Positions 50,801-64,000 are shown, counted from the stretch's first letter. The stretch: DNA of 64,000 nt from Luscinia megarhynchos (GCA_034336665.1 CM067566.1:23714330-23778329); one strand, 5' to 3'. A program made the numbers and translations. The notes: generated by a model not told the origin, from the sequence alone.

Positions 50801-53800
50801 GATGAAACATACAGTAAGGGTTTTAAAGACTTGCCTATTTGATGTAAATTTCTATTCAAATTTCTCTTTTTTGTTTAATGGGGAAAAGACCAGTTCATTA
50901 AAACCACTGACTAATTTCTAATAATACTTGGTGACTAATTTTAGCATACTAAAAATTTTATGGTGCTATTGAAGTAGAAAACTTTGAACACTAACCATTT
51001 TGATTTGTCAAAATATTGTAATTTCACAGTCTTTAACTTAAATGTAGTTCCTTAAATCTCAGCTACACATAAGAAATGAGTCATGAATTTAAATGGAACA
51101 GAATAAAGTCTAACCAAAAATATGCATAATTTACACAGGAGATATTGATCTTGTCAGTCCTTTATACTGTAGCTGTATGTAATACAACATGGCCATAACT
51201 CTCAACAGGGCATGATCACATGAAAGAGAAGAGATTCCAGTGAAAATGCTGTGTTTCATGGTGAAAGCCCATGCACCTGCAGAGCAGGTATTCTTTTTAT
51301 ATCATCTGTGGTTCCAGTTCCCATCTTTTCTGTGTCATTTCTAGGAGGGAGTCACTTTGCATTCTTTGCCCAGTATACATAGCCTGGCCATTTCTGAAAG
51401 ATGCACTAAAGTAAAACACATTAGGTATGTGCTAGGTAGGAACATAGAAGCAAACAAAAGGGTGTTGTTTCAAGGGAGATGTCCCTAAACTCAGGTATCT
51501 GAAATTGCATACTTACCTGGACATGCCTAGCTCTGACAAATCTTTCACTTCCATCTCTGTTACTAGAAGTATCTCTTTGTACAGACCTTCCACCTATTTC
51601 AAATTTGTCAAGATCTCCACTACCTCCCTAACTCCATGCTCCATGGATTTGTTTGGTAATGGTGATAGTTTACAGTATATGTAAATATATGTATGCTCCT
51701 GGTGTGTGTAAATAAATAAATAAATAAAAGTTCCAAAATCCTGCCTTTTGGAGATTTCAGTAATACACTGCCAGGATACTGGCTATGGGGAAGAAAAATG
51801 TGGGTGTTTGAGGGATCCTTCCCAGCAATCTCATACTTGCCTTTACTCTTCCATGGTGGAGCATGTCTCAGTTTCCAAGAGCTGGTCCCCAGTGTCTGCA
51901 CATGCCCTGGGGACATGGAGAAGCAATAGGCAGGGTTTCAGTTGCACCAGGCTGTTAAGCAGACCTTGCCACACAGAAACAAGCTGCTTGCACATACATT
52001 CCTACACTTACTTTTAAAAAATGCTTAGAATATTGCAGAAAGGCTTATGCATAATTCATTACCTTCTTTCCTCAGGTCTGCTTTTCCATTTGTTGGGATA
52101 GTACTTATAGATAGAAAATTTATTGTTGAGCTCTGACCCATTGGTTCTATATTTCATACAGTGAATCATAAGCTTTGTTTCTCTATATAAGAAGGGATTA
52201 TCTCACTTGTTTTTCTAGGACTTGGCACCCTCTGAGCAAATTTTCGTTTTGCCACTGACCTGCTGTCATCCTAAGATCTTTATACAGTACAATATTCTTC
52301 TCACACAACTCCCCTGCTGTTCCCAGAAGAGTCATGTTTGCATATGTGTATGAGCTTTTGGGGATGTAAGTTGATTCTCATAGTCTGTTTTAACTTTGAT
52401 GCTGAGCTCTCTTTTTTTAGGTTGGTTTTTTTTTACCCTCTCTTTACTTTTTTTTCCCCTTATTTTCCTTCAATCATAAGTATTTTCTCCATAATGTGCC
52501 TTATTTTGACTAATAATTTTTGTAGTCTTAGTTGATCCTCTTCTCTTTCCCCCACCCATTTCACCCTTGACTAGTCTTTTCTATTGGCCAGTTTCTCTCT
52601 TGTTGGCCTGAGATGAAGTCTGCTGATGTGAGCGTCTGAGAAAAGAAAGAATGCTTATCATAAAATGGCAGAGTTGATGCTGGTTGGGAAAAGCCACAGG
52701 GATGAGGAAAGACAAGATAAGGATCTGTATATATGGCAAGACTGAGAAGATTCACTGCTCATGAAATCACCAAAACAATGTTGTAACAGGGGATGAAATC
52801 ATACAGAGAATGACTTTAATTCCCACTCTAAGGTGATCTCCTACTAGGTAAAGATATTAAGATGAGCAACGGAAAAACATATGAGAGAAACCTGCTGTGC
52901 TTTTCACTTCAAAGACAAAAAACACATGTTCTTGTAGAATATCCAACTATTTTGTTTTGTTTTTGTTATTTTAGTTTCTATTTGCTGAAATCTTTTTACA
53001 GCTTGTATCTCCTAACAGTGCAATAGTTAGACTTGTACAGTTTTCTTCCAGCATGTTTGTAGACAGTGAAGAAAGGCAAAGTGATAATAGCAGAACCAGC
53101 CTTGAGGTGCAATAGAAGGTGATGTTGGATTACCCCAGCTGAGCTGCAAGGAGGCAGTCAGGAAGGCTCTGAAGTGAGACAGTTAAGAAAGTGCTCTAAG
53201 AAAATGTTAATAACTGAAAGTAGGGCTAGAGACATGCATGATGCTTATTTGGCCTGAAGCAAAGTTGATATTTTATGGTGGTGACCTTTTACTTTTCTTT
53301 AAAAGGAGGAATAGAGCAGCAGCTTTCAGTGAGACAGGTAATTCAGTGAAGGAAATGTACCAGACTTGTAATGCTGAGACATGCCCTGTGAAATGAATGT
53401 CAGGTGAAAACTGGAACTGGAAAGAGATCTAGCAAGTTGGTAATTTAGTTAAAACATCAGTGCAATATTTTTTTAACAGAGATCAGAACTGGTGAATGAC
53501 TATTGATGGCAACAGCAGATGTAAGTTTAAGGGTCTAACAGGCATCTGTCCTCTGGTCATGTTTAAAAAGTTATTATCTTATTCTCCAGGTAACATTGAA
53601 TTCCAAGTGCCTGCCCATAAAAAGTAGAAGCAGTATTTTCATATAACCTACCCTGGTACCTGAATTTATTTACTGTGGCTTTTAAATCTGAAGGAAACTT
53701 GAGATTAATCAATTAGGGCTCATAGACCTTCAGTCTTTGCATAATCTTAGAAGAGTGGCAACAAATGATTGCCATTTTCAGGTTTCATAAGAGACATATT

Positions 53801-56800
53801 AATGAACATTTACAAGTTCAGGTGCTGGATGGTGTGATCTTACAGAGCCTGCCTTGTCCTAAGGCATGTCTCCGCCCATTTCTGTGTTGTTCTTGCCACT
53901 TGTTATACTTTCTTTTTCCTTGTGCAAGTGCATTTTTTAGACCAAATAGGGAGCCTTCACGGATGGCATTTCCTGGTACTTCTATGAGCAGAACAACCAT
54001 GCTTTAAAAGCAAAGTTAAAAACAGTGCCTGTGGTAACTGAAAACCCAAGAATAGGCTTTCATTTTGTTTAGGTAGGACCTCAGCCCTAGTTTAGCAGGT
54101 GTCTGTCATACAGAAATACATGAAGGACAAAGTAAACGAGGGTATGCACACCTTGTGTGTCTCCTTGCAGAAGTGTGGCATGGACACACCTGAGCCATCT
54201 TCAATGGAAGTGCAGCTGGGTTGGGTGGAAGAACATCACTGGGCTTGGGGAACTGGCAGAAAGCTGTGTGATCCTGCCAAAAATGCCAATATATACACAG
54301 CCTATGGCCAGTTCTGGTGCCTTCATAGATCATTATGTCAGAAGAGTTGATCTTTAATATGGCATTTAACTTCCCTTGAGTTTCTAATAGAAGGTTGAAT
54401 GTGATGCTTAAGTGAAAAATGAGCAATAAAACTGTTGGTAAAGAAACAAAGCCAGTCTTAAAGCACTATTAATCTTTCATGGACTACCTGATATTAAAAA
54501 AAAAGATTAAATGTATATATTAGCTGCAAGAGGATGTTGTTGCAGTGTTGAAATGTGTCCCACTCTAAACTTAAGGATTCATATTGACCCTTAGAAAACA
54601 AGTTTTTGTTGTTCAATGACTAGAGGAAGAGCAGCAGTAGGGGCAATAAGTTGGATGACTAGAAAGTCCTGACTAGGAATTCTTCCCATACTTGGAGAAA
54701 ACTCTGTAGAGCCCTCTCTGTAGTGCTCACTGGGGGAAGCAGTGGTTGAGTAACTGGTGAGTTATTACTGTGAGAAGTAATCTTTGTCTAAGTTTGGGAC
54801 TTTGAGTCGTTCTTGCTTTCCTTGATTATAAACACAGAAGATTGTCATTAATTTGGTGGCAAGCAGAATCTTTACATCAAAGGCTTGAAAAAATGATGCT
54901 TATCCCAATTTATTTTGAACTCAATATTCATCTCCAGAGCATCCTCCAAATAGTAAGAGGAGAACAAGATCAAATGAGCATTCCAGATGGAGGATTGCCC
55001 AATAGGCATGCATCACCCTCTTCACCTTGTTTATTTTCACTTCAACTGAGGGAACATATTCAGTGATTTCAGGCAGTAAGGTCTCCCTACAAGAATGAAT
55101 GCAGATCAGACACTACAGATATGCATTTAAAATCAAATCAAAATCTTATTCTGTTTGAGGTCTTTTTGTATTTTTGTATTTTGTATTTTGAGGTCTTTGA
55201 GTATTTTTTTGTAGCTACATCTCTGCTTAACTACTTTTCAAACCTAAAATTATATACCAAGAAATACTATAGCAAGCACAGGTTCTTGGTGGCCATGACC
55301 AATGACCCTTGTACAAAACTCTTCTTCAAATCATTGTTATTGTACTTTCATTTTTATTGTGGCTAAATCAACAACTTTAGGAAAAACACTCAGCTGGGAG
55401 ATGTACAGCATGTGTTAATGCTCTCATCTCCAGGCAGCTGCTTTTTCTTACATCCTCATCTTATTTTTGGACAAATATGCCCATTTTGAAGAATTCAAAG
55501 GACTTAGACCTCCACTTTGAATTAAAAAAAACAAAAAAGATGAAAAAAACTCCAAAATTAAAAAAACCCAGCCCAAAACACATTTGCTTTTGCCATTTTT
55601 CTGGAAACAGCCTAGGATTGTTTGCTGTCCTGTTGGGGAATTTAGGGTATTACTTTATTGTCAAGTGTCAATTTTTTACAGAAGTTTTAGCTGGAGGTAT
55701 GGTAGAAACACATTTAAATTGGACATATACAGAAATTGTCATATATATGAGAAGCAGTTATCTGTATTGTGTTAAAAGTCTCATAAATAGAAATTTGCAA
55801 TTTCTGTGAATCCTTTAAAGGGTGAGTAAATGACACAGAGCACTTTGGACTGGCAACCAGAATTATTCCATATTCAGCCCACATAATCTGGGTTTTGATC
55901 AAAATTTTTTCCATAAATATGAGAAAAGGTAATGTTGTATAAGACTAACACAGCTAGCTTTACATTAATTGTATTCCAAAACATTTTGTGTTTTTGGATA
56001 ACAATTAATGGGGTATATTTACTATAAATGGATGATTTGCAGAAAAAAAATTCATAACTGTAATTTAAAACTAGATGCATTTAGTCACAGCAGTTAGGAA
56101 TGCAATGAAATAAATTCTTAAACTCTAATTTTTTTTTTTTTTTTTTAAATATTTTGAAAATTTGAAAAGTAAAGAGAGACATCCCTAGGCTTCCGTTATT
56201 GGTCACTGCTTGAGCCCAAATATCAGGTTAGAAGGGCTTTTGGTCCCTTGACTTGATGCCTCCCTTTATAAGGTTTTAAAAAAGCAGTTTCAAAAAAACT
56301 GGTTTTTTTTCTCTTTTATGAAATACTAAAGCAATTTCACTTTGCAAGGAAGTAGCCACTCTTTCAGTGTAGAAACACTTGGGAGGTATAATAATGCTCT
56401 GGTATAAAGAAGAGTGAGTTATAAACTTATGTTGTAAATACCTGGACTCATTTTATAGTGTTTTTTGCTCTTATACAATAAAGATAATCTAGCTGCTATT
56501 GTACAATAAAGATAATGGAGCCCCTCTTCTCAGTGCATCTGAAATGCATTAATTTTCGAACTTGGGTGTTCAAAATCTACTGTATTATTACACTGTAAAT
56601 TTGACTGCAGAAGGAATGAAACATTTTCTCATGTGTGTCACCACTGTATTTCTTTTTTCCGACTGCAAAAATCCTAAAACATTCTTTTAATCTCTGGAGG
56701 TCTTCAAAGATTAAGGTAAAGTAATAATGCATGATGTGCTTGAAAAGTTGGTTAAGTAAAAGTAGCATCGAGTTATTTATTTTTTACAGTGCTGTTGATG

Positions 56801-59800
56801 TATTTGCCATACTAGGATTTACAACAAATAGCCTGCTTCTGCAGTTTTAATTAAATGTGGCTGGCTTAAAATGTGAAAGTGCCAAACAGGAATTACAAAT
56901 TGGTTTTTTGCCTGAGGATGGGATTTAGAACTTGTCACTTAGAGACACATTTTTAACTTTAGATTGGCTGTTTCAATACATAGAATATGAACAAAACTCA
57001 GAAAAGATACTCAGTCACTTGTGGACTCATGGAGCTGAATAAATATTGAAGGACACATATTAAAAAATTTTGACAAGCATTTTTTATGCAGTCTCTAAAG
57101 GTCTTGCTTATAAAACCAGAGGTGGCCCCTGTACACCGGTTTCCATTCTGCAGCCAGCCAGCTCTGCCAATGAAACATTGACTATCATATCATACAAACA
57201 TTGTCAGAGAGCTTTGCATTGGAAATGTTTCACAGACCTTGTGGTGATGGGGTTTGCTTGCCAGAAGTGGGGTCCATCTAACTGTTAAAACAAGGTTAAA
57301 ACTGTGCCATGGGTGACTTGCTGCTCAGCATTGTGTCTTCATTCGTTCGTCTGGTAAGCACCTTATTTTTGTCTCTGTGGATACAGAGAAGTTTTTATTC
57401 ATTGTTCTGCTAGACCTTCCCCTGTGTCCCTTTCAGCAGTGAGAGCTGTAGTCTCATGTGGGTCTCAGCCTCACTTCCTATGAGGAAGATCTCAGTCTCA
57501 TATCCTGTGTTCCCCCTTGAGCTGTGCCCAGGCATTGCAGATGACTGATGGCTTCAGAGATGTGTGAATATATTTGAAACTGAAATACCTGTCTCCAAGT
57601 TGGTGTTTGCATATAACTACAGTTGGCAAAGCATATACTCAAGGAAAGGGAAGGAAAGAAAGGTGCAATATTTCTTGCAATCTCATGCCTGAGAACTGTG
57701 TGCTACGATCTATCATTTCTTCCACCTGCCATATAAGTATTTTTTTCTTCTACATCAATGTCAACTTTATTCTACAAAGCTAGATAGAAATATGATTTGC
57801 TTTCTTAGAGTTGGAGGACTCCCCATAATGACCAACATTTTACTTACAGGTCTGAGCAAGCAGGCACTTGTGTGCTATCAAGGTGTTTAGTTTCTCCCTC
57901 AGACAAACAGCTGTGTTTCTGTCAATTCATAGTAGTGAAAAAAGTAATGTGAGGTGCTCAGTATCTCCTACAGCAGTGGCTACTGGAACACTGGGAATGT
58001 ACAAAACAGGCAGATATACTGTTGGAGGAATATTGCCATAAAGTCTGCCCTACAAGTTTGCCCTGTCTGTTTGTTCTTGTTTTGGAGTTTTTTTGTTTGT
58101 TTTTGTGGGTTTTTTTTTAATTTTATTTTTTGTTTTGTCTCTCTTCCCTTTTTAAGTTCTGGTTTCTTGGTAGGCATATACTCAAATTCCCATATTTATA
58201 ATTATTGTTATCATAAAAATTTAAAAGTTAATAAAAAATAGGAAATATTTTCAGGAAATACTACTATATTGTGTTACCACTTTTTTGTTTGTTTTTGTTT
58301 CTGGGCAAACAGTTGATTTCACATGTTTATTTTTCATAAACTTGTGAATTTAATTTATTTTGAATGATCCTTAATACCCTTGATGCATTTTAAAGATTAC
58401 TTCTTACATTTGCTGCTATTGCCTTTTGTAATTATGATTTTTCTCTAAGAAGTATAGTATATGGTCTAACTTACATTTTTTCCATTTTATTCACTGTGAA
58501 TGTAGCAGTGAAAACCTGCTCTTATTATCTCATATCCCAAGCATATTAAGACCTGGCTTCTTAATTGAATTCTAAATATTTAAGCTCCTGCCAAAATTTA
58601 TGTCTCTTATGGCTTTATATGGCATCTCAACATATATTTGAAGAATCTCAACAAAGATTTCCTTCCTGGGTTGTTCTATGTGCACTTTTCTGGTATTATT
58701 AATAAGATAAAAATTGTCTTTCTGGGGAAAAAAACCCCCAAATAATAACCAAGTAAAATTTGAAAACACAAAAATTTGCAAGTCCACCACAAAACTAAAA
58801 CAGCATTTTACTTCCTAAATTTTTAAACCGGATTGTCTTATTGCTCAGCATTTATCAGATAAATAATGACCCAGCCACTGCTTCTCCATGCACTATTTTC
58901 TTGCCTGTAATGTTGTCAGAATTCTTTGTGTGCTCTGATTCCCCTTCTTGTGCAGTGTGTGAGAACTTGGGTCCAAGAAGAGATTTCTCCATTTACATAT
59001 GATTATTCAGTCTTTGAGTTACTGTGAATTCTGTGCTAATATTTATAGTTTGGATTATTGTTCTACATGTAATCACAACCATATTTGTTACATTGGTTTT
59101 GACATCAGATACCCCTACAGAGTTCTGGGGTATCTGATCCCAGAATAAGGCATAACATGCCAACTTTATAAATCTGAAATGTTGAATTATATGTAGGTAT
59201 AAAGACAGACCACAGATTGTAAATTTCTCTGAAATAATCTTTCTGTGTCTATTATCTTCAGATCAGAACTTGCCAGAAAAAATTTCCTCCTAAGTTCTCT
59301 TAACAGAGAAGGTCAATGACTTTCTGTATGTAGCCCATTTTCTTCTTCTTTTCTGTATTCTTCCTATTGTACTTATTGCTTCACCCCTGTTTTTCAAATG
59401 GTGCTGCAGTCAGAATGAGTCACTGGCCAAGGACAACTACTGCCTAATACTGCAAGAGCAAATGAGGAAAACAAAACCAAGTGGAAAAAAAATTTCAGTT
59501 TGTTTCCTAGCAGAGACACAAATCTTTAATAATGTTTTCATTGATTACACTTTCTTGCTCAGCATTTACACTAACAGAAAAATTATTACAGTCTGTAATG
59601 CAGGACTCAAGCACTGATGAGTGGTATACTGCATCTATGAGTTACTTAATTAGAAGTAATTATTCATAGACTTCCCTGATGAAAGACCTCATTATTACAA
59701 CAATCATATCATGTAGCTTGTCAGTGTTTTCTGAAACACCTTGCCTAATGGGGCTGTGGAAATTGCTTGTGATTTTAGTCTAGGAAAAACAAAGATTAGA

Positions 59801-61300
59801 AAGAAGCCCTGAACTGTGGTCATGCAGAATTTTCCCATTGCTCTGCATCAAAGCAATGTGCTCAGCCCAGAAGAACCCCTCCATGAGCGTGGGGTGAGGA
59901 CAGGCTGCTGCCCAAGTGGGCTGTCACAGGTGCTCTGCTCCTAGGGAGCTGTGGCAGGACCTCAGGAAGCAGAATGCAGGACTGAGATCTGGGAGAATGG
60001 GAGCAGGTGAGTGACAGCTCTGTCTCCCAGGCAGAGCTCTGCAGACTGCCTGGGGTGTCAGGCTGAAACCTTTCAGGGAGTGCTTCTTTATTGCTAAATG
60101 GCTTTAACTCATGCTAGCAGATGTTAACTTGTGGGAGGCAGGAGGATGACAGCAAGGGTGGCAGGCTCTTTGAGGGAGCTGGGGAGCCAAGGCTGCCTCC
60201 TGGAGTGTGAGCCCTCCCGGTGAAAGCCATGAAAATTCCTGGCATGGCACACTGTGCTTGCAGATCCAGATGAGATAACGAGTTTGTTAGAGCACCACTA
60301 CCTTAATCAGCCCAGAACACTGTTCATTTTTGATGTTACAACACCTGAGGCAGGAAAACCAGCATCTATCCATCTATCCTTGGAAATGAGGCTAAGTTTA
60401 CCTAAGTGATTCTGTGGATTAACTGGAATCATGGAGTAAGATCTCAACCTGTCTGAGCAGTAAATGATGTGAACTGCTTTCTGCATTCAGATTGATGATA
60501 GCTGTCAAGTCAGGCTGCTGAAGCATCTCACTTAGACTTATTCTTAGGGGTGAGATCCATTGTCTGTTCAGGCAGGGTTTCATCTGGAACTAAGGTTAAC
60601 CCTCTGGCACATATCCATAAATGTCTTGTAAGGGTAAAGTCCCAGCTGGTTGTGGTGGTGATTGCTGGGTTGTTGGGGATGTGAAGTTAAGAATTACTCT
60701 CACATAAAAACGCAAGTCACAGAAATGTGAGGATGGAGGAAGAAAAGGAGAGACTTGGGGAAGAAGGGAAAAGGAGGGGAAATGGATCAATCTCCTTCCC
60801 TTGTTCTGAAAATAACATAAGATCCTTTGTGCAGTTAGCATTGTTCATCTAGTGGAAAATATTTAAACAATTTCAAAGTTTTCTGTTAAGTTAGTATAAA
60901 ATAGCAGTGCCTAGAATAGCACACCATTATTAATTCTGAAATTGTTTCAAAGTCCCCCTTTTCCTCCCACTCCACACATTACATAGACACAGTTACTGTT
61001 ATTTTTATGCTTAACTCCCAGTATATCTGAAAATGAACAATGAAGTATGCTCATATAATAAAATCAGGAAAAAAATACATACAGCATTGAATTCTGCTTC
61101 AGGTACACAGGTCTATAGCATGTCCCTTTGAGCTTTGGGTTGTAACTGGTTCAACTAAAGGTAATAGCAGTCCTTTAGCTTTTTCAGTATTTCAAAATAC
61201 TGAAATTAATAAACAAATTTCTATTGACTTGATTGCATAAAATACTGCACAATCATGTGCTTTTCACAGAAGTAGATGTAAAGCTTGTAAGTGAGATAAA
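44801..61300. other. Intergenic AT-rich stretch
   Basis: About 16.5 kb without recognisable genes. Noted: an AAAT microsatellite (about 51707-51728), a duplicated 15-mer TACAATAAAGATAAT (56474-56488 and 56502-56516), an 18-base T run (56129-56146) and a moderately GC-rich patch at 59.88-60.24 kb. Coding exons of the neighbour I would expect upstream of ATP8A1 (GRXCR1) were looked for from memory and not found. Confidence 0.6.
51707..51728. repeat. (AAAT)n microsatellite
   Basis: About five uninterrupted AAAT units in AT-rich intergenic DNA. Confidence 0.85.
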
Positions 61301-61349
61301 GTGAATTTTGCCCGAGAGCTCTTGCTGTGGTGTTGCTGTGTGTCCTGCT

Positions 61350-61432
61350 GGCGCAGAACTGGAGGCAGGTGTGAATCTGGAGCAGCCCCATGGCATGGGC
61401 ATTCCCTGGGATGCAGAGCTGGAGGCAGGTGT
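61350..61432. repeat. 60-bp minisatellite, left part
   Basis: One full unit and part of another: CGCAGAACTGGAGGCAG, then GTGAATCTGGAGCAGCCCC, ATGGCATGGGCATTCCCTGG and GATGCAGAGCTGGAGGCAG. The same unit resumes after the LTR at 61863. Confidence 0.88.
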
Positions 61433-61862
61433 TGTTGCCTGGAAAGGCTGACCTGGAACAGAAACCAGACAGAGCAAAAGCAAGAATAAAACAGGTATTT
61501 ATTGAAAGGGATACACCTTGGGCAGTGCAAGAGCCCGGCCAGGGCTACACCCAAATCAAATCCAAGATGGATCCCAGTCACGAGTTTTCACACTTTTAAG
61601 TTTGATTCATCTACATATGGGGGTCAATTGTCCAACCACAGCCCCAGGCTATGAAGTCTCAGCCCCCTGGCTTGTCCCCTGCCCTTAGCCATTGTTTATA
61701 CGTTTTAGATAAGGATTGTCCTTGATTCTCTGGCTGGGAAGGGATTGTTTTGTCTTAACTACCCTGTGAAGAAAACTTACTGACACCTAATACGAAGTTT
61801 CAGAGTTACACACTAAGCAGCAGAGAATCTGAAAAACATAAAAGCTAAAACCCAAGGCATCA
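61433..61862 (-). mobile_element. Solo LTR of an avian endogenous retrovirus
   Basis: This 430-bp element has ends TGTTGCC...GGCATCA (imperfect inverted TG/CA termini) and is flanked by a 4-bp duplication GTGT (61429-61432 and 61863-61866). On the minus strand there is a TATAAAC box at 61700-61694 and an AATAAA signal at 61503-61498, about 65 bp from the end, giving U3-R-U5 order. There is no internal coding region, so it is a solo LTR left by recombination. A 4-bp target duplication is typical of gammaretrovirus-like elements, but the class is uncertain. Confidence 0.87.
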
Positions 61863-61980
61863 GTGTGAATCTGGTGCATCCCCATGGCATGGGGCATTCC
61901 CTGGGATGCAGAACTGGAGGCAGGGATGAGACTGGAGCATCCCCATGGCAGGGGCATTCCCTGGGATGCAAACCCTCGTG
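61863..61980. repeat. 60-bp minisatellite, right part
   Basis: Two further units: GTGTGAATCTGGTGCATCCC...GGAGGCAGG and GATGAGACTGGAGCATCCCC...GGGATGCAAACC. Together with the left part this gives a little over three copies of a unit of about 60 bp, interrupted by the LTR. Confidence 0.88.
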
Positions 61981-62888
61981 TGGCAGGCTGTGGACACTGC
62001 AGGACACTGGAGAGGGCAGCCTGAAAAGCCTCAGCACCTTTCCTCTCTACTGGGACCTGATTCAGCCTGAGTAGATGCTATGACCTGTCTCTAAAGGAAG
62101 GATTGGCTGCCAGAGAAAGGAAAGAAACTGCACAATCACTCCCGTGTTTCTTTCTGTGAGCTGGAATATGGATGAGTTAAGCACAATTTGATCTTGTGGG
62201 ATTTTGTTTTCCCTAGATATTTGGGAATGGTCGTCTGAGGCAGAGCTAATAACTAGTCAAAACAGCACTAAGCTTCACAGAGAAAAAGTATTTGTGCTTA
62301 TGCCTGTGACTGAAATTGATTTCACTTACCATGAGTCAAATATGAGTCATGATGAATAAAAGCATAATTCACAATTGTCTTGTGATTATTTGCTCTTTCT
62401 GAAAGTCTCATGTATATGCTTGGCAACTTTTTCCCCTAATGTATCAATACATCTTAACCTGTAATTATCCTTTTGAACCACCTTTTTTTTTGTCGTTGGT
62501 GGTGGTTTTTTTTGTTTGTTTTTACTGTATGTGATATTATCTTCAGTACCTTTGTTCTATAATTACTCATAACTCACCATTTATACTGTCATAAAACAAG
62601 CTAGGTCTGTTGTGAGGGATCAAGGTACAGTTTTGGCCTAAACTAGAATGGGGCTGAGTATGGTAATAATGGGATTATAAAACATTTCAATTACCACTTT
62701 GAATACAAGTGTATTTACTCCCACTGGATTTCACTGTGTACATTCCTTCTTAAGGAGCTGGAAAATCAACACAGTCATATCTGTGTTGGGAAAGGAAGGT
62801 GTGTCAAAGGTAACATGGCCAAGAGGCCTGGGGGCATGAGAGAACAAACATCCTATTTTGTGCTGGTGTTTTAGGTAATCCTTCAGAA
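61981..62888. other. Intergenic stretch, nothing recognised
   Basis: AT-rich sequence with a T/GT-rich run near 62482-62522; no gene or mobile element seen. Confidence 0.65.
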
Positions 62889-63150
62889 TTCATAGAATGT
62901 TAAGGGGTTGGACAGGACCTTAAAGAACATCCAGTCCCAGCCCCTCCTGCTGCCATGGACAGGGACACCTCCCACTAGACCAGGGAGCTCAAGGGCTTAT
63001 CCAACCTGCCAGGGCTGGAATGTCCCCACCTTCCTGGGCAGCCTGTTCCAGTGCTTCATCATCTTCACAGTAAAGAATTCCCTCCTTATATCTAACCTAG
63101 ATTTCCCTTCTTTCAAATCGCTCCTATTACTCCTTGTCCTATCACTATGA
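62889..63150 (-). mobile_element. CR1 3'-end fragment
   Basis: The plus strand reads ATTCATAGAATGTTAAGGGG, then CTGCCATGGACAGGGACACC, CCTGGGCAGCCTGTTCCAGT and CTTGTCCTATCACTA: the reversed CR1 3' end, so the element is on the minus strand and 5'-truncated at about 63150. Confidence 0.9.
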
Positions 63151-64000
63151 AATGAAATGGATATGATTGTCACTAAGGAGACATCTGTAAGTAACATTCA
63201 GTTGGATAAATTCCACTTTTTTCCCCCAGAAATTTGCTTTATTAAGGAATTTGGTTTTTACTGACAAATATCTGATTTTAAAATGTGTCTGACTGGTTAA
63301 ATGGAGTCTTAATGAAAACACAGTTTTTCCCCAATTTTGTACTGTTCCAGGGCTGGAGGATCACCCTGCTGTTTTTCACTGAGTGGCAGTGTAATGGTGG
63401 TAAACACAGTCTGGGAATGAGGTGACTGTATATTTTTTTTGAATCCTAGGTCAGTGCTTACTGATTGGGGCCATGTGATCATTTCTTGACACATCCTCTT
63501 TATATCATAGGCCATTGTAATACTACCATCTCCTGGATTAAGCCCAGTAATCTGGGTGCTCCTGAAAAGTATTCAACTCGATTTTAGGACATTAATATGT
63601 GTTTGGCTTCAGTTTCTCATATTTCCTGGTGTCTGCATTGAGCTGGACAAAAATTGTCATGTCTAAATAACATGACATTGGGCCTGGGTAGACAATCCTG
63701 GGCCAGTTTTGAGCAAGCTGGCCCTTGCTCACTCTGCAGGGCAGCCTTATGCTGAAGTACAAGCACAGGTTCTGGAAGCAATTGGGGAAGAGATGACACA
63801 TGGAGCAAATAAACTCTTGTCTTTCAGCTGGGCACGTTTGCACTGTGCTGCTGTGATTGTATGACTTCCCACTGCTAGCCTGACAGGCAAACACTGGCTG
63901 ATGCCATGGCCAGGGCTGCAGCATGGCCACATTTTTCTGCTTGAGTATTTTCTCCAATCATGAATAATTTCTTTCACTCTTGCCTGCATTGGAAACAAGT
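63151..64000. other. Intergenic stretch to the window end
   Basis: No gene, RNA or mobile element recognised. The longest frame here (minus strand, 63592-63957) shows no familiar motif. Confidence 0.6.

Noticed and set aside
59880..60240. GC-richer patch considered as a gene start or repeat
   Set aside because: Few CpGs, no recognised repeat and no gene-like frame.
1..64000. tRNA, rRNA, CRISPR or prokaryotic-type operon signals
   Set aside because: No tRNA B-box-like arms, rRNA segments or regularly spaced repeats were seen; spliced exons, CR1 elements and LTRs show the DNA is vertebrate.

Overview
The window is vertebrate nuclear DNA, almost certainly from a bird and probably a songbird. 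The evidence is several CR1 LINE fragments ending in the ATTCTATGA-type 3' tail, two solo LTRs of types I recall from songbird genomes, short AT-rich introns, and one dense CpG island. Names come from my memory of protein and repeat families; no search was run.

The left third (1 to about 21.6 kb) is the 5' part of one minus-strand gene, ATP8A1, a phospholipid-transporting P4-ATPase (aminophospholipid flippase). Eight coding exons can be placed to the base with GT/AG boundaries and consistent phases: exon 1 (21123-21171), 2 (13455-13569), 3 (12193-12292), 4 (9698-9796), 5 (6634-6679), 6 (4917-4957) and two versions of exon 7 (3949-4022 and 1339-1412). They encode about the first 174 residues: the N-terminal cytoplasmic segment, membrane helices 1 and 2, and the start of the actuator domain. 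The gene continues past position 1. The two exon-7 copies have the same length (74 bp) and phases and encode divergent versions of one 25-residue segment, so they form a mutually exclusive pair. This is the most interesting feature of the window.

The CpG island (about 20.68-22.0 kb) holds the ATP8A1 promoter and exon 1, a 16-bp GC-rich minisatellite just upstream of the start codon, and a (CAT)8(CAG)7 compound microsatellite just beyond its far edge. Intron 1 carries a 5'-truncated CR1 and an old solo LTR.

From about 22.2 kb to 64 kb I find no convincing gene. This stretch is AT-rich intergenic DNA upstream of ATP8A1, with CR1 fragments (22.75, 26.96, 27.27-28.06 and 62.89 kb), a 60-bp minisatellite at 61.3-62.0 kb split by a 430-bp solo LTR with a 4-bp target duplication, and an isolated GC-rich island near 44.6 kb. 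No tRNA, rRNA, CRISPR array or intact transposon ORF was seen. I found no new biological system; the alternative exon pair and its flanking splice signals deserve most attention.
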